From Whitmania pigra (lineage: Eukaryota; Annelida; Clitellata; Hirudinida; Haemopidae), in NCBI GenBank assembly GCA_021613335.1, contig JAJTWR010000374.1:1319633-1383632 (forward strand): 64,000 nt of DNA, given 5' to 3'. Shown piece after piece: positions 35,042-48,036 of this stretch; the first letter of the stretch is position 1, and every line of letters begins with the position of its first letter. The notes under the pieces are model-generated. The model worked only from the letters and a program-made list of their open reading frames with translations, did no database searches and was not told the DNA's origin. A program made the translations under genes and the position numbers.

Positions 35042-36081
35042 ATGTTCAGTATCAAAGCATTGGAAGAGTTAAATGTTATAGAATTAAAGCAAGAACTCAG
35101 GGTAAGACAGTTGGACCCTAAAGGAAAGAAAGAAGAACTTCTAGAACATCTTGAGACTTGGATCATCGACAATGGTTATGAGGTGGACGATTACGGATTT
35201 GAAGACCATGGCTATATACAATTGATGGCCAATCTGGGTGCAGACTTAAACAAACAACAGCAGCGCGTGATGAATTTCTTGACAGAAGAGGAAACTAGAA
35301 TCAAGAAATTAGTCAGTGTCCCAAGCAAAACTATCAAAGAATCTTCGACTCCTGAAATGGAACGTCAAAAGAAGATAACTGAGGTTTCCCTCGACAAAGC
35401 TGCCACTTGCTATCAACCGGAGGAGCTTTCCATATGGGAGGACAACGGTGAGCTGAAGGAGAGTTTTGCAAACTTCAAAGAAGTCACGTCAGTGTCCGAT
35501 GAGCCAGTTCCGTGCACGATTGTCTCGTTGGTGTCGGTTTGGAGAGAACCGAGGAAATATTTGAAGGAGGGACTTTGGTAGAGACCAGAGTGGAGCCTCC
35601 TCGCGTTGAGGAATCAGTGGAGGGACTGGACCTGGAGAGCAGTGGCGTTCGAATTGAGTTGGGGGTTTCCAAATTCGATTCAGCTGTGGATGTCGTGGTG
35701 GTTGGAGCTGCGGATGTCATCGTAACTGAGAGTGGAGATGTTGGCGGTGAGGTGCTCGGCGATAATGAGTACGTAGTTGAAAAGGTAGGATCAATGTCTG
35801 AGGAGTTCATTTGTGGAGTTCTCAGCCAGGGCGGGCTTTCTGGGCGTCAGAGGTCGTCGAAGACTCGAGGCCAGCCTTTAGTACTGTTGTTCGTTTTGCT
35901 GATCTTTTTTAACAAGCGTTTTTGTGTAGATACGGGAGGAGGACGGGCTTGCATTGACACGATGGCAGTACATGAACACCATGTGAGAGATTGTGTCCCG
36001 AGAGTAAAAATGAAGGTGGCACACATTCGTCGACTGGCGAAGTACCACTGAGAGCAGTCTGTTCGGGACGAACAGATTTAA
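35042..36081 (+). pseudogene. SAP-domain ORF, second unit of the array
   Basis: Copy of the first unit at an offset of 1485 bp, with the same base loss and the same premature TGA, so both lesions predate the doubling. One amino-acid change is seen (RSSE to RSSK near 35860). Confidence 0.75.
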
Positions 36082-36402
36082 GGAGGGTGTAATGTTGTCA
36101 GCTTGGAAATTAATTAAGTTTATATTGCTAAAATAATTAAATTTATATTTCATTATATTTGGTATCTTTGTCGGGCACGTGGTATCTAATATTTCTACAG
36201 AAAAGCATTCTCGATATTCACCTGACATTCAGCGAGAATCCAAACAACTTAGAAGCCCAAATATCCATTTGCATCTTCTAAGTACCTCAATTCCTTAAAC
36301 TCTTACATTCGATTATTCAGTTCCGTTAACTGAATACTTGCTTAATAAACATATTCTAAAACAGGGGTTCCCAACCTTTTTGTGCCCACGGCTCCCTTAG
36401 AG

Positions 36403-36832
36403 CAGTGGTTCTCAACACCCGGTCCGTGAATCAAATGATACCGGGCCGCCCAAGGAACAATAAATTATTTCCATTTCATTAAAAAAATTAAAATAGTTTG
36501 TAGGGCTTGAGAACAACCGCTGCCATCTCTTTCTTAGCGTGTTCTGTAAAATTATTGAGTCTGATTTTGTAACATTTTAAGAACAACGATTAACTTACCA
36601 AAAAATATGATACACTTTTTACAGTGAAGTAATTTCATTATTATCTTTTTTCCTTTTTTCTGAACTTCGCCCCATAACTTCACCAGGCTTTAATCGTGCA
36701 GGAAATTATATAATTAATTTTTGTAATTTTATTACGTAATATTCAACTCCACTCCTCCCCCCCCTCCCCGGTCCGCGGTAAAATTATCAGGCATTGACCG
36801 GTCCGCGGCGAAAAAAAGGTTGAGGACCACTG
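36403..36832. mobile_element. Inner hAT MITE (430 bp)
   Basis: Ends CAGTGGTTCTCAAC and GTTGAGGACCACTG are flanked by CCTTAGAG on both sides (36395-36402 and 36833-36840). GC-rich subterminal blocks read CCGGGCCGCCCAAGG and GGTCCGCGG, like the hAT at 16380-19404. No coding sequence. Confidence 0.95.
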
Positions 36833-36946
36833 CCTTAGAGGACAAAATAGGCCCCCTATAAAAATTTTTCAAAAAAAAAAGTAATGAACAATAATTTACT
36901 GTCAAAAAAGAACCATACGATGTATTTTGAAAGCAAATTTTTAATG

Positions 36947-37996
36947 TTAAGATTGCTCCTGCTTCTTGTTTACAAGGAGATAGAATCTGGGCTTTGATTT
37001 TGACAGGGCCACTCTCATGACATCCTTTGCATTAAGTTTGTTTTGAGATTTTGTTTCGATTGTCAGCAGGGTTGAAAATCCAGCTTCACAGAGGTAGATT
37101 GTCACAAAAGGAATGATGGCTGTCATGGCTCTTTTGGCTAGAACTGGGTATGGTAACATCATGGATCACCAAAAGTCAGCAAAACTCTTGACCTGAAACT
37201 CCCTCTTTAGCAACTCTTTGTGCCTCAGATCAATGAGATCAACTTTGGCCAAGTCCTGATCATCCACATTTTCCAAATTGACCAAAAAATGGATTCCTGA
37301 CCCAGACATCATGGGGCTGCAACTTTTTCGTAATAAAATAGTCATGAAATGATGCCATCAGAGTTCCTAGGTGAGCCAAAATGTCGCCTTTAAGAGAAAC
37401 TGGTATGGTGCCAGCTGCATCCAGGCTGAGTTGCAGAAACTCTTCTAATCTTGGAAAATTGGCAAAGTTGTTATTCTCCATTCTTCTCATCCACAGGGGC
37501 AGCTTCTCCAGAAATGAGCCTAGTTTCTTACCAGCATCAATAACAGTCATAATAGGACCCTGAATCTTAGTGTAAAGCTCATTTAAATGGGTGAAAATGT
37601 CAGCCAAATATGCCAGAGATAGGCTGAATTCTGGCAGACAAAATATACTTTCAAGGTCACTCTGTTTCTCTTGTAAGAACATGAACACATCAATCTGCAG
37701 TTCTATTAGTCGGCTGAAAATCTGATCTCTGGACATCCACCTGACGTCAGTATGAAAGAACAAGACTTCAAAGAAGCACCAACCTCCTTGCAGAGTTCCT
37801 TGAATAGTCTGTGGTTTGTTGCTCTTTCACGGATGTAGTTCACCACCTTTACTGCTGTTGACATCACCTCTTGCAATCCATTTGTCTCTGCTGCAAAGGG
37901 ATATCGATGGAGCACGCATGAGGTGCTCTGCTCTGACCAAAGCTGCAAAACCGGTTTTATCATAAACTCTGCTCCATACTCGTTACTTGTGCACAA
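36947..37996 (-). pseudogene. ZBED-type hAT transposase, C-terminal half
   Basis: The minus strand reads HRLFKELCKEVGASL, then after a one-base shift FFHTDVRWMSRDQIFSRLIE, a long helical region, and finally IYLCEAGFSTLLTIETKSQ, the conserved hAT C-terminal dimerisation segment. Breaks occur near 37770 and 37260-37160. The N-terminal BED finger and first catalytic part are missing. This protein type is also known as domesticated ZBED5/FAM200 genes, but the damage and intact TIRs mark this one as a dead transposon. Confidence 0.88.
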
Positions 37997-38181
37997 ATAT
38001 TATTCTCGGATTTTTTAAAAAGTTAGTTTAAAAATAATTTTGAAAATTTTGTATGCTGATTTTTGAAAAGTACTCCACGGCTCCCCTGGACCCCCTTCAC
38101 GGCCCCCCTAGGAAGCCCTGGCCCCCAGGTTGGGAACCCCTGTTCTAAAACCTACTAGTCCCCGGATCCCAGGTTATTTCA

Positions 38182-38790
38182 ATATAAATATATTAATATT
38201 CCAACTTATTTTAAAATTAGAATCAATTTTCATAAGGTTGTTTGTACAACTACCTTAGGGCTTTTATATACATAAAAAGCAAAGATCTTGTATATATATT
38301 TCTTATACAAATCTTTAGTTCTGAACCGATTTTATTGAAACTTTAAATCTTTGAGTACGTTGACAATGGGATCAGTTAGTCTACTTTGAAAAATAATCAA
38401 TACATTACTTTGCGTTTTATAGCCAAAAAACCTCTTCTGGACATACTCTAGTTCATGAAGTAAGCTTTTAATTTATATTGTTTTATAATTTAGAACGATT
38501 TTTAAATTATATTAAAACAATAAAAATTTAAATTACAATATTACGAATCTTTTTGCTGACAAACCTCGCACTTCTGTAAATTTGTGTTAACAAGATTGCA
38601 ATCAAGAGCTTTTTTAGGTAAAGACAGTGCGAGAACATTTGCGAGATTTTTAATTGGTCGCGTATAAATGCGCGGGCTGCAAACCGGCCGGTAAGGTTGC
38701 AATTCCGTCAGGCAAACCGTAGGAATTTCGCTAGCGTTTCTATGGGTATACTTATTTGAATTTTTTTTTTCCTATCACATTACTGTAACA
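38182..38790. other. Spacer, partner of 880-1412
   Basis: AT-rich sequence collinear with the left duplicate. Nothing coding. Confidence 0.5.
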
Positions 38791-39193
38791 ATGCCTCCAA
38801 AGAAAGGAAAGGCAATTGGCCAAGTGACATCACAAAGTAAAAATATGAAACTTCAACGAATACAAGAATCTCAAGAGGAGCGGAATATTGGACTTGCGAA
38901 GCTTCGCGACAGGGCTGCTGCATTCAGAGCTTCTGAGACAGCAGAGACCTGCCATCTTTATAAATAATATTTCATTGGGCGATCATAAATCGTAGATGTT
39001 GTAAACAACAGTAAACAGGATTTTTGAAGCGCAATATTAGGCATGCGTACAAGCGCGATTTGCGATTTACTTTTCAAATCGAATCGCAGAAAATGCAAAT
39101 TGAATAAAATCAAAATCACGGATGCCAAAATCGAATACCACAATGTTCAAATCGAATCGTAACCTTGCATAAATCGCGATTTGCCCATCACTG
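38791..39193. pseudogene. Helitron leader joined to a hAT end by deletion
   Basis: 38791-38948 encodes the MPPKKGKAIGQ leader of the Helitron protein. At 38949 it joins the right part of the hAT MITE, ending CCCATCACTG at 39193 next to ATGTATAT. About 1.57 kb present at 1575-3140 is missing. Confidence 0.8.
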
Positions 39194-42071
39194 ATGTATA
39201 TTGCATAACAAGTCAAAATTCAAATTTTACACTCGATGACCTTCAAAAATTTCAAATTCTGATGCTATTCTGACATTTGACATCCATTTGACATGAAAAA
39301 GTTTTAGAATCTATCAAATTCATTTCATTTGGAATTGACGGTTTGAATTCTGGAACAAAGGCTTAAAATTTTAATACAAAGAATATATATTGCGTCGCTG
39401 GTCGGTTCAATTTTATGACAAACACTATTATAAAAAATTTGAAGTTACTACTTTAATGTGTAATAAGTAACAAATTTAGATGTTTTTTTAAGATGGTTCT
39501 TCTTCCAACTTTAATTCCGCTAATCGGCGATTTTCTCTCTCTTGTTAGTCGTTTTACAGCGATTTCATTTACGTTTTTAGATTTCATCTCTCGATTCTTT
39601 ACTCATTTCTGCAAAATTATTACCCCCTCTGAGGGCTTGCCTATGATGATGAGGAGATGATGGATCGAACGTCGCATTCAAATCGTATAGCATAGTATCG
39701 TTCGGACTATCCGTTCCAGACAGATTACCTAAATCTCCGGATCCCCTATTTTCTAAATATCTTATTATCTAGAAGTCCTATCAAAAAGTAGTTCGGGCAC
39801 ACTGATGCCTAGTTACTAGTTATCGTCAACAAATGTCTCACCGTTGATGACCTGGATCCTGCTGAGGATGATGATGATGCTCTCCCAGTCGATGCAATCA
39901 CTGATGACGATCTTCTCGATATCACAGTTACTGCACTCGATTCTTGATGACGGTCCTGACGTCGGTTCAAATTAAAAACCCTTTTTATGCAATTTTCAAA
40001 TTCCATCATTCAGAATCGATCATCTGGACAACTTTGATATTCACGACATACGAAAAATTAAATTTTAAAATTTTACACTTGATGACCCCCTGATGATCAT
40101 TTGACATTTGACGTTCATTTGACGTCTGAAAAAAGTTTGAATTAAAATTTTAGATTAAATCTAACTACTTATTCTAAATTGATTATCAAGTTAAATTAAA
40201 CATTTTAATTTAAAGATATTTATCATGTTACTAATGGTTTAAGTTATTTTAGTTGCTTCTTATTAATCCGAAATAGTTATATATATAAAACACGGATCTT
40301 GCGGGTATATATATATTTCTTATTTCTCAGGTCACAATATCTAAAATTTAAATTTTCTTAAATTTTTATTTTGAATATTTCTATTGAGCATGAAATTATG
40401 GTATTATATTTTGTCGAGTAAAATTACGCTTTGTGGACTGATTCTTAGTAATTTCCTGAATCGATCGAAAAATGAGTTCTTTTCTCAAATTACTTTTATA
40501 AACGGACACATCATGCCAGACCTTTAATTTGAAGTTAAAATTTGCTTTGAAGTTTTTTTGCCATTTTTATTAAATGCTAATTTAATGAATAAGAACCGTA
40601 ACTGTTATTGTAATATAGAAATTATAATTAGTAAAATATTAGTAATTAACCATCATAACTAAAATATATATCATAACTAAATATATTAAGTTCTAACTGG
40701 TCAATTATGGAGAAAGATTAAAAGTATTTCAGCTGGCAGCTCTGACTTAGTACAAGGGACATCGTCGGGGCTTTCAAAATTTCATCGGAGAGGGAAATGC
40801 CACAACTGATTTTAAAATTTATTTAAACAAGAATTTTAAAATCTATAAAGGAGGATTTGCATGGCTTGATTCAATTTGATGTTGGAGAGAAAATGAAATA
40901 ATTATTGCGAGGAACACAATGTGGGTAACTTCAACAACAACACTCTAGATCAACACACTATATCAGATTTTCTCAACACAATGCTGGCTTCATACTTCTT
41001 CTGCCATCATTCTAGATAGAAATTGAAAGGAATTTATTGGTTCATCTAGTATTAATTGTATTAATTAAAGATTATTAATTAGAGGTTTAAGTAATTAACT
41101 TTAAGATTAGAATGTCTTCATATTTATTCATTTCGTCTTTAATATTCTTGTAATGTCATTCTCAAATTTAAATGTTTAACAAACATGTTTTGTCTAAAAA
41201 AATATAAAATCTAAGTCATTATAATTTAAAACTTTCTTTATTGCTAATGTTCTGGAATTTTCATTTATAATGTCCCATTATGATATTTTACAGTTGAATA
41301 ATGAACATTAAGCTATGAAAGATGCCTCTGCACATCAAAACAAAAATATGATGTTGCATGCATTCGTAAAATGTTTTATAATTAGAGTTGAAAATGAGAA
41401 GAAATAGACCGAGGGAAACAACTCAGGGGATTATCGGGAATAAGGATCTAGCCACTAAGATACTTTTTTTTAAAAAGCTTTACTTTAAATACATGATAAA
41501 TATATAGCATTATGACTGCCATTTTTATATTTATATATGACAGCAATTTTTTGCAAGGCTCACAGTCACTGACAGAAGTCTTTCTTTCCTAATATCACAA
41601 GTTCCTAATTATTTTAGAGATTTAAGAAAGTTTTAAAACGATGGAAGAATAATTTCATTCTTAACAACTCTGAATTAATCACACCTTGAATACTAAACAA
41701 CGCAATTAAATCTACAAATTAAATCAAGGATCACTACTGCAGCAATATCTCTATCTCTGCTGCTGCAAAACATCAACGTATGTATATTTCTTGGTCGAGA
41801 GATGCGGTGTTGTTTAGGAGAATGCCAACCGGCATTATGCCAGTGAGTTATCCGAGAGCTTTCGCTGCAGTCCAGCCAGTATCGGCATAAGAAGGACAAC
41901 AATAAATCAAGAAAATTAACAATTATTAGTGGTCAAAGACATATACTCATATTATTATCATCACTATATTATAATAAATTATCAAATAAGCAAAGATATA
42001 CAAAAATGATGTTTCTCCGGTTAAATTAAGATAAAATGAAATTTTTATTATAAAATAAAATTCTGTGCTAA
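39194..42071. other. Spacer, partner of 3391-6263
   Basis: Holds the same unidentified transposon relic (39480-39760, minus), the empty SINE site near 40325-40345, and AT-rich spacer. A roughly 80-bp AT-rich insertion near 40610-40690 is not in the left copy. Confidence 0.5.
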
Positions 42072-43357
42072 ATGATTGTGCAAGTGATGATAACTTGTAT
42101 TGCTTACACAAAGTTCATTTCTATTTATTCAAGACTGTACAATAAATCCTTTCCTCTAGTGTCTCATTATAAGTCCTTTAAGAATTTCAAACAACTACGG
42201 ATGTCTCCATCCTTACTAAAATCATGCCAAACAAAAAATAAACTTTACAGAACCTTCCTCAAACATCCGACAGATCTTAACAAACAAGCTTTTATTTCTT
42301 TTAGAAACAATATCAAGAAAACCAAACTAGCCACCATAAAACTTTATTATGACAAACCTTTCCTCAAACACCAATCCAATATGCATAAAACTTGGGACTT
42401 AATTAAATCAATAATTCTTGTTTCCTTAAATTATCCCATAGCTGTGGTGTTGATGATGTTGATCCTTACATAGTACACGAATTTACATCTTTAATTGCTG
42501 ATCCTTTATCTTCTATTTTTAACTCTTCCTTTTGCACTGACCAAAAGTTTATTCAGTCTGCTGTTTATGAAGCTAATATTGGTGAAGTTGTTCTTTCTGT
42601 GTTTTTCGATCTACAAAAGGCTTTTGATACTGTGAACCATCAGATATTATTACGTAAACTTGAAACTTATGGTATTAGTGGTGTTGTTTTAAACTGGCTC
42701 CGAAATTATTTATCTAATAGAGTACAAAGAGTTATATGTAATGGTGTTTGTTCTTCTGATAATTTAATGGATTATGGAGTTCCTCAGCGCTACATTCTGG
42801 GACCCTTTTTATTTTAAATTTATATTCATGATTTTAAGTGTTCAGTTTAATCAAAGTGTTACTATATGCAGATGATATAGTGGTGTGTACATCTGGGAAT
42901 AATGTAAATAATCCAATTGCTTTACTTAATAAGGAATTGAATCTTTTTAATAATTGGTTTATTAAAAAATATCCTACTCTTAATATCAAAAAATCTGATT
43001 TCATTATTTTTCGTTCTTCTAGAAAAGTAATTGATGATAGCTCTTCTCTTTCAATAATTTTTTTTGTTTTTCTTGGCAGAGTATAGTTTTGTATCAGATA
43101 TTTTGGAGTCTTAATTGATGAGAACTTATCTTGGCTCAAACATATCTCTTCAAAACATTCAAAATACGTTCAAAATCATGTTTCTACTAGAACAATGGTG
43201 TAATTTCAAGAATTCGGCCATTTATTGACACAAAAGGAGCTGTTATGTTACATTTCTCTTTTATTTACCCTTATCTAACTTACTGCAATATAATATGGGC
43301 ATCTACTTATAACACACATTTACATCAATTGAATATGTGTAAAAACGGATTGTACGA
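42072..43357 (+). pseudogene. Decayed LINE reverse-transcriptase fragment (second copy)
   Basis: Same broken frames as 6264-7549, with DLQKAFDTVNH at 42600-42650 and LYADDIVV near 42860. It was duplicated with the segment, not independently inserted. Confidence 0.85.
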
Positions 43358-43844
43358 ATGTCATGACTGGGTCTATGAGACCGTCAGACATGTTTCCTAA
43401 ATTCGTTTTTAATTCAATAACTTGTGATTTGCGGACGCTTTTCATTAATTTTCAATATGTATTTAGGATGTTAATGTCATATTAGAATTCAGTCATAGAT
43501 AATTTTAGTTTAATGATTAATATTTTTGGGACAATATGTTTGATCCGTTATTAGACGCTTTGACCTGTATTAGCAAATTGCAATTGGTTGTTATTTTTGG
43601 AAAACTGGATAGGATTGGCTGACATTCTAGAATAATGTATTAGAATGGATAATTAGGGCAGAGAATATAAATATGGGCTCGGCGGAGGGGGAGCGATTCG
43701 GACGTGAAAAGTAGTTCGATGATTTGATGCTTAATTTCTGTTGGTTTTTAGTACTCGATATTTGCTTATCAATAAAATTTTTAGTTCCATTTTCTGGGTT
43801 TGGTGAAGGACTGGGAATTGAAGGTGGCAGCAATACTACCTGTT
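43358..43844 (+). repeat. Probable solo LTR (second copy)
   Basis: Duplicate of 7550-8036, with TATAAATA and AATAAA in the same positions. No differences noticed. Confidence 0.55.
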
Positions 43845-44094
43845 ACGGTTCCTCGAGCGAGCTTAGTCAATCATCTTATTAAAAGTCAATAATAAGTGGT
43901 TTCACAAATTGTTTGACTTCAACAAACAAATTTAATATGATGACCTTCACATTCATGACCTGACGTAGGTCCTCCAATCATTATTTATTCGTAACAAAGT
44001 CATAGACAATATCAGGTTTTTGATGAAGTTACAGATTAAAATCATTTTTTAGTAATTCTGCAGATATTTTCAAAATTCCTTCAACCAAACTCAT

Positions 44095-46419
44095 TCAGCA
44101 TTCCAAGAAAATAACGCCAAAAACTTGAATTTCACAAAGGCTCATATATCCATCTGGTATGCCAGGATGAACGACGACAAATCTGGCAGGAGGAACTGTC
44201 AGAGAACAGTTGATGCTGATCCATTTTGAGGATTGAGGTGGTCCACCGTAATAACCACACAAATGGTAGTAATTTGTTATTGGTTGCTTGAGAGGCCAAG
44301 GTTCATTTGTCATTCCAATCGCTAGATTTCTCAATCTATTCACTGAATAACAATGTAAATGTACATTTTATTAAAGAATTGAGAAAATTATTACTGTAAA
44401 ACCAACATTATTTAAGCATTTTTAGTGATGGACTATGCATAGATGAACCGAATTCTCTAATTATTGGTATTTATATATATATCATACGTATTCTATTTTC
44501 AAAGCAACATCTTTTACGGCATTAAATATTCCTAAAAGCTTCAATTTACCGTATTTTCACGAAATTAACACGCAGATGAATTTAACACGCAGACGAATAT
44601 AACACGCAATTTTTCCAATTTATGTAAAAATCACTTACAAAACACGCAAACGATTATAACAAGCACCAAGAAATCTTGGTATAGATTTTTTGAGGTCCAA
44701 ACAGTACATCAATTATAACATGAAATTTCAAAGTTAAAGTCTCTCTTTCAAGAACCATAAATGGATCATTGATCTGAACATGAAATGTAGCTCATGTACG
44801 ATAGGCTTCGTAATTTCATTGAAAGAGACAAAGATTTTTAAATAAATTGAGATCAATTCTTAAAGAAGATACTGAAGTTATGCAGTACCATGCTCTGGGA
44901 CATTGCTACACTGTGAAGGAATGGAATTGTTGAGGTCCAAACAATGAATCAACTATAACATGAAAGTATGGCCAAAAGCTTCATATAATTTTTGCCATCC
45001 AATGGGTTTCATGATATGTTCTTATGGCAACGTAAAAAATCAAGTGACTTATCACCAGCAAAATCCAGAGCAGTGGTGGAAATTTATTACAGTTACAAAT
45101 TTGAATCATCATGATGAGCTCCAAGAGAATGGGCTAAGACTTTCATTTTGTTTTCTAATAAAGACTGCAAAAGACTGATAACTGACACTATTATCTAACC
45201 AATTATAAGCTATTTAAGATTAAAAATATATTCTAAGACTTTTACACAAAAAAATACAACCAAAAGCTATCATTTAAATTTTTTATTTTTGTTGGTCGGG
45301 AATAAAATTCATGTAAATTTAATCTAGCATAACACACATATGATTATAGCACGCAGATGGGGGTGCGCGGTACGTAAAATGGAACATAACGCGCGTGTAA
45401 TATGGGTGAAAATACGGTAATAATTATTTTAAAGAGTAAAAAAACTGTCTAAAGCCAAGCAATCAATAGTACAACATAACTAAATGTGAGAATAATCCGA
45501 TTAAATGTTTTGAATTGAACACATATCCCTTAAATTAAAATCACTTACTCACTGTTGAATCTGCAGCCAAACGTGCCAATATCCCAACACTACTGACCTT
45601 TGCAGTAAATTTAAGTTTAACCATAAACCAGCTGGTTACTCCAATTTCATCATTTGTATGGCTACATTCAAACTGGTAAGGATCGGTTCCATTCAGTCCA
45701 TCAACAGCCAGCCAAGAATAAAGTGGTCGATTGTCCCGCAAGTAAGTTGAACTCTGACATGTAGGTCTCCCAAGAGCCAGATTAGTTCCATTAGAAACTT
45801 AAATGTTTGGAAACTCCAAACCATGAACAACTTAAAATATATATTCTGTAATTTCTAAAGTGGATTAATACTAATAATAAATTCGGTGATTACTACAATT
45901 TTGTAGCTCATATGCTTTTGTAAGAATCTTGAATTTTAGTTTTTTTTACTGTCAATTCAGAATTATCTGTTCTCTTTGAATTAATAATAAAGACAACGTC
46001 TTACTATTTAGAAGACAAGTGTCTTTGCTTCGAATCTTCTGAAAATGTTGTTTGAAAATTAATCGACATTATTAAGTACTCGACAAACAACCGACCTCAA
46101 ATAGTTTGCATCCAGTTATTTCAATAATTTGATAAGGAAGCGTTCGAAACATGTGACATTCTTTATTCGGCAACTGGTTGAAACTAACGCATTCCTCATT
46201 TGTTTGGCACAGAAATGCACACATTACCTCCATCGAGATAATTGAACAATCAACATTTTTGAAGAAATTGGTCAAAGAAAGAACGAGGTAAGGGTTGTCT
46301 AAGGGACATGCAGGCTTGCTGTTGCAACTCAGGATTGGACGGAACGAGTCTAATTGGCCACAACTCGAATGTATCCCAAGAACAACAGCGATTCCAATGA
46401 ATAATTGCGAAACAATCAT
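44095..46419 (-). CDS. PAN-FTP secreted lectin-like gene 6
   Basis: Exons 46096-46419, 46005-46038 (microexon KIRSKDTCLLN), 45549-45797 and 44095-44342 give 855 nt, 284 aa. The protein is nearly the same as gene 2: one change in exon 1 (RTGC to ITGC) and an identical last exon (GVIFLEC). Intron 1, however, is close to that of gene 5 rather than gene 2. Like gene 2 it lacks the CAG acceptor-like site before the ATG (TTTTCTTGAACATC). A TATA-like block is at 46511-46526. The FTP intron holds the shorter pogo-like copy. Role inferred as a secreted adhesive or recognition protein. Confidence 0.85.
44549..45417. mobile_element. pogo/Tc1-like element in an intron of gene 6
   Basis: Same ends (CCGTATTTTCAC / GTGAAAATACGG) and TA flanks as at 8741-10083, but 869 bp long. 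The missing block corresponds to about 9388-9860 of the left copy. A 72-codon frame near 44960-45178 (NVKNQVTYHQQNPEQWWKF) shows no recognised domain. Confidence 0.8.
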
Positions 46420-46510
46420 GATGTTCAAGAAAACAACAAGAAAATGTTGATTGTTTAGATTTGTTTGAATAAGCCTCTAGAAAACGCTTTGATAACCCTT
46501 GTCATAATTT

Positions 46511-46526
46511 CAATATATAAATATAT
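46511..46526 (-). promoter_or_regulatory. TATA-like block upstream of gene 6
   Basis: AATATATAAATATATT about 95 nt upstream of the ATG, the same block as upstream of genes 2 and 4. Confidence 0.4.
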
Positions 46527-48036
46527 TAAATGTTTATTATACAATCAATTATAATTATTATACAAATTCCAGTTTATTTTAAAATTAGACACAATTTTCT
46601 TTAGGTTGTTTGCTCAACTGCCTTAGGGCTCTTAATATCCTATAAAAGTAACAAAGCATGCCATTAGGTAAAAAATTCTTTTTTCGAACATTAAGAAGCG
46701 CTTAAGAAACAGGAGGGAAAACATTATCAATCTTTCCTTCTCACGTAAAAACTGCACTTAAATAACCCTTCAGCAAAAGCAGATTAGAAGTCATCATGAT
46801 AACATAGAATAAATTTTGCATCGCCATATGAAACTTTATAAGTAAATGTTAATGAATATTAAAAAATAATAAAAACATAAGTTTTTGTCTTTATGTTTAT
46901 GATAGCAGATGTAGTCATGGAAACGTGACAATGCTCAAGTTGCAAATTGTCTTCAAACCGTCGCACTGAAATCAAGCACTCACAACGTGTAATTTAATTC
47001 ATTAATTTTCAAATTAAGTCTTAAATTTGATTGCAATCAATAAACAGTTATTATTTCCATAAACGGTTTCAAAAGCATTGATAGAGTAATTCAGTGCAAT
47101 AATTTTTTTTAAACGATTATTTGGATTGCCTTAAACCTGCAAAGTTAACAAGAAGGAATTTAAACATTCTAATAATATAATCATAAAAATCTTTAAATTT
47201 AAATGATTTTTTGTTTAAGTCGATTATTTATTACAAGTAATTATATTTAATCAAAAAGTTTTCTTTAGTCTTTGACAACCTTGCTTAAACAAATCAGCAG
47301 TATCAACAAAACCATCTTATATTTTGATTTATTACAAGTTAATGTAGTAATTTCATTTTTGTAAATTAATCCTTATGCAAATTACAAATTAAACCGATTG
47401 AACCAGTGACTTACAAAGCAATTAACTTTTTATATTTGGATGGATTGATGGATGGATGGATGGATGGGTGGGTGAGTGGGTGATTAAAAAAATGAGCGAG
47501 TGGGTCGATGAGTAAACGTTGGAATGAGGATTTTTTCTATTCCGGAATGCGGAATAAACTATTAATTACGATTTTAAGAATTAAGTCGAGAAAAGAATCT
47601 CGATATTTTCTGCGAACAGATTAAATTCACGATAAATCTCCAATCTGCGCGTGATGTTTGAGACCGCATTAAAAAAGTAATTTTGGAAACGTAATTCTCT
47701 CACCCACTCCACACCCACTTTTTACCAGAAGTCAGAAAAAGCATTAATATTCATAAGGATATCAAATTATCTTCAGAATTTGAATTTCTACCTTATATTC
47801 AAGAACGAGAGAATTTGTAAGCTGAGCGTAATCGCTATGCAATTGTGGTGGGATTTAATTTTGCCTAAGAAAATTGTTCTTTATAATTTCATGAATCGAT
47901 CGTAATATGACATCTTCGTTTTAAAAGATATTATGAATCGGACGTATTTAATTTGAAATTAGTCGTAATTGAATGTTTTTTGAATTTATTGAAGGTTTTG
48001 AATGCTAATTTAATGGGGAAAGACCAAAGGCTTGCA
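46527..48036. other. Spacer between gene 6 and the LINE
   Basis: Collinear with 11193-12690, including the GGAT microsatellite at 47437-47482. No gene. Confidence 0.5.

Larger units (their letters stand above)
36362..38142 (-). mobile_element. hAT element inserted in LTR3
   Basis: Perfect terminal inverted repeats CAGGGGTTCCCAACC and GGTTGGGAACCCCTG, with the 8-bp duplication TTCTAAAA (36354-36361 and 38143-38150). It encodes a damaged ZBED-type transposase on the minus strand and contains a second hAT element. Confidence 0.97.
33122..38181 (+). mobile_element. SAP-element array: LTR-int-LTR-int-LTR, with nested hATs
   Basis: LTR1 33122-33422, interior 33423-34607, LTR2 34608-34907, interior 34908-36092, LTR3 36093-36361 continued at 38151-38181. 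Primer sites TGGTGTCAGGAGCGGGAT follow LTR1 and LTR2, and AAGGAGGGTG tracts precede LTR2 and LTR3. The two interiors are almost identical (one change noticed, near 34375/35860), while LTR1 differs from LTR2 at several sites, pointing to late unequal crossover. The outer target duplication is probably ATAT, with two extra A at the left. It sits in the 5' flank of gene 5. Confidence 0.92.

Noticed and set aside
33122..36092. Two independent insertions of the SAP element
   Set aside because: They share the central LTR and the same coding lesions, with no target duplication between them.
36947..37996. Domesticated ZBED/FAM200-like host gene
   Set aside because: Frameshifts, missing N-terminus and intact TIRs with target duplication mark a dead transposon.
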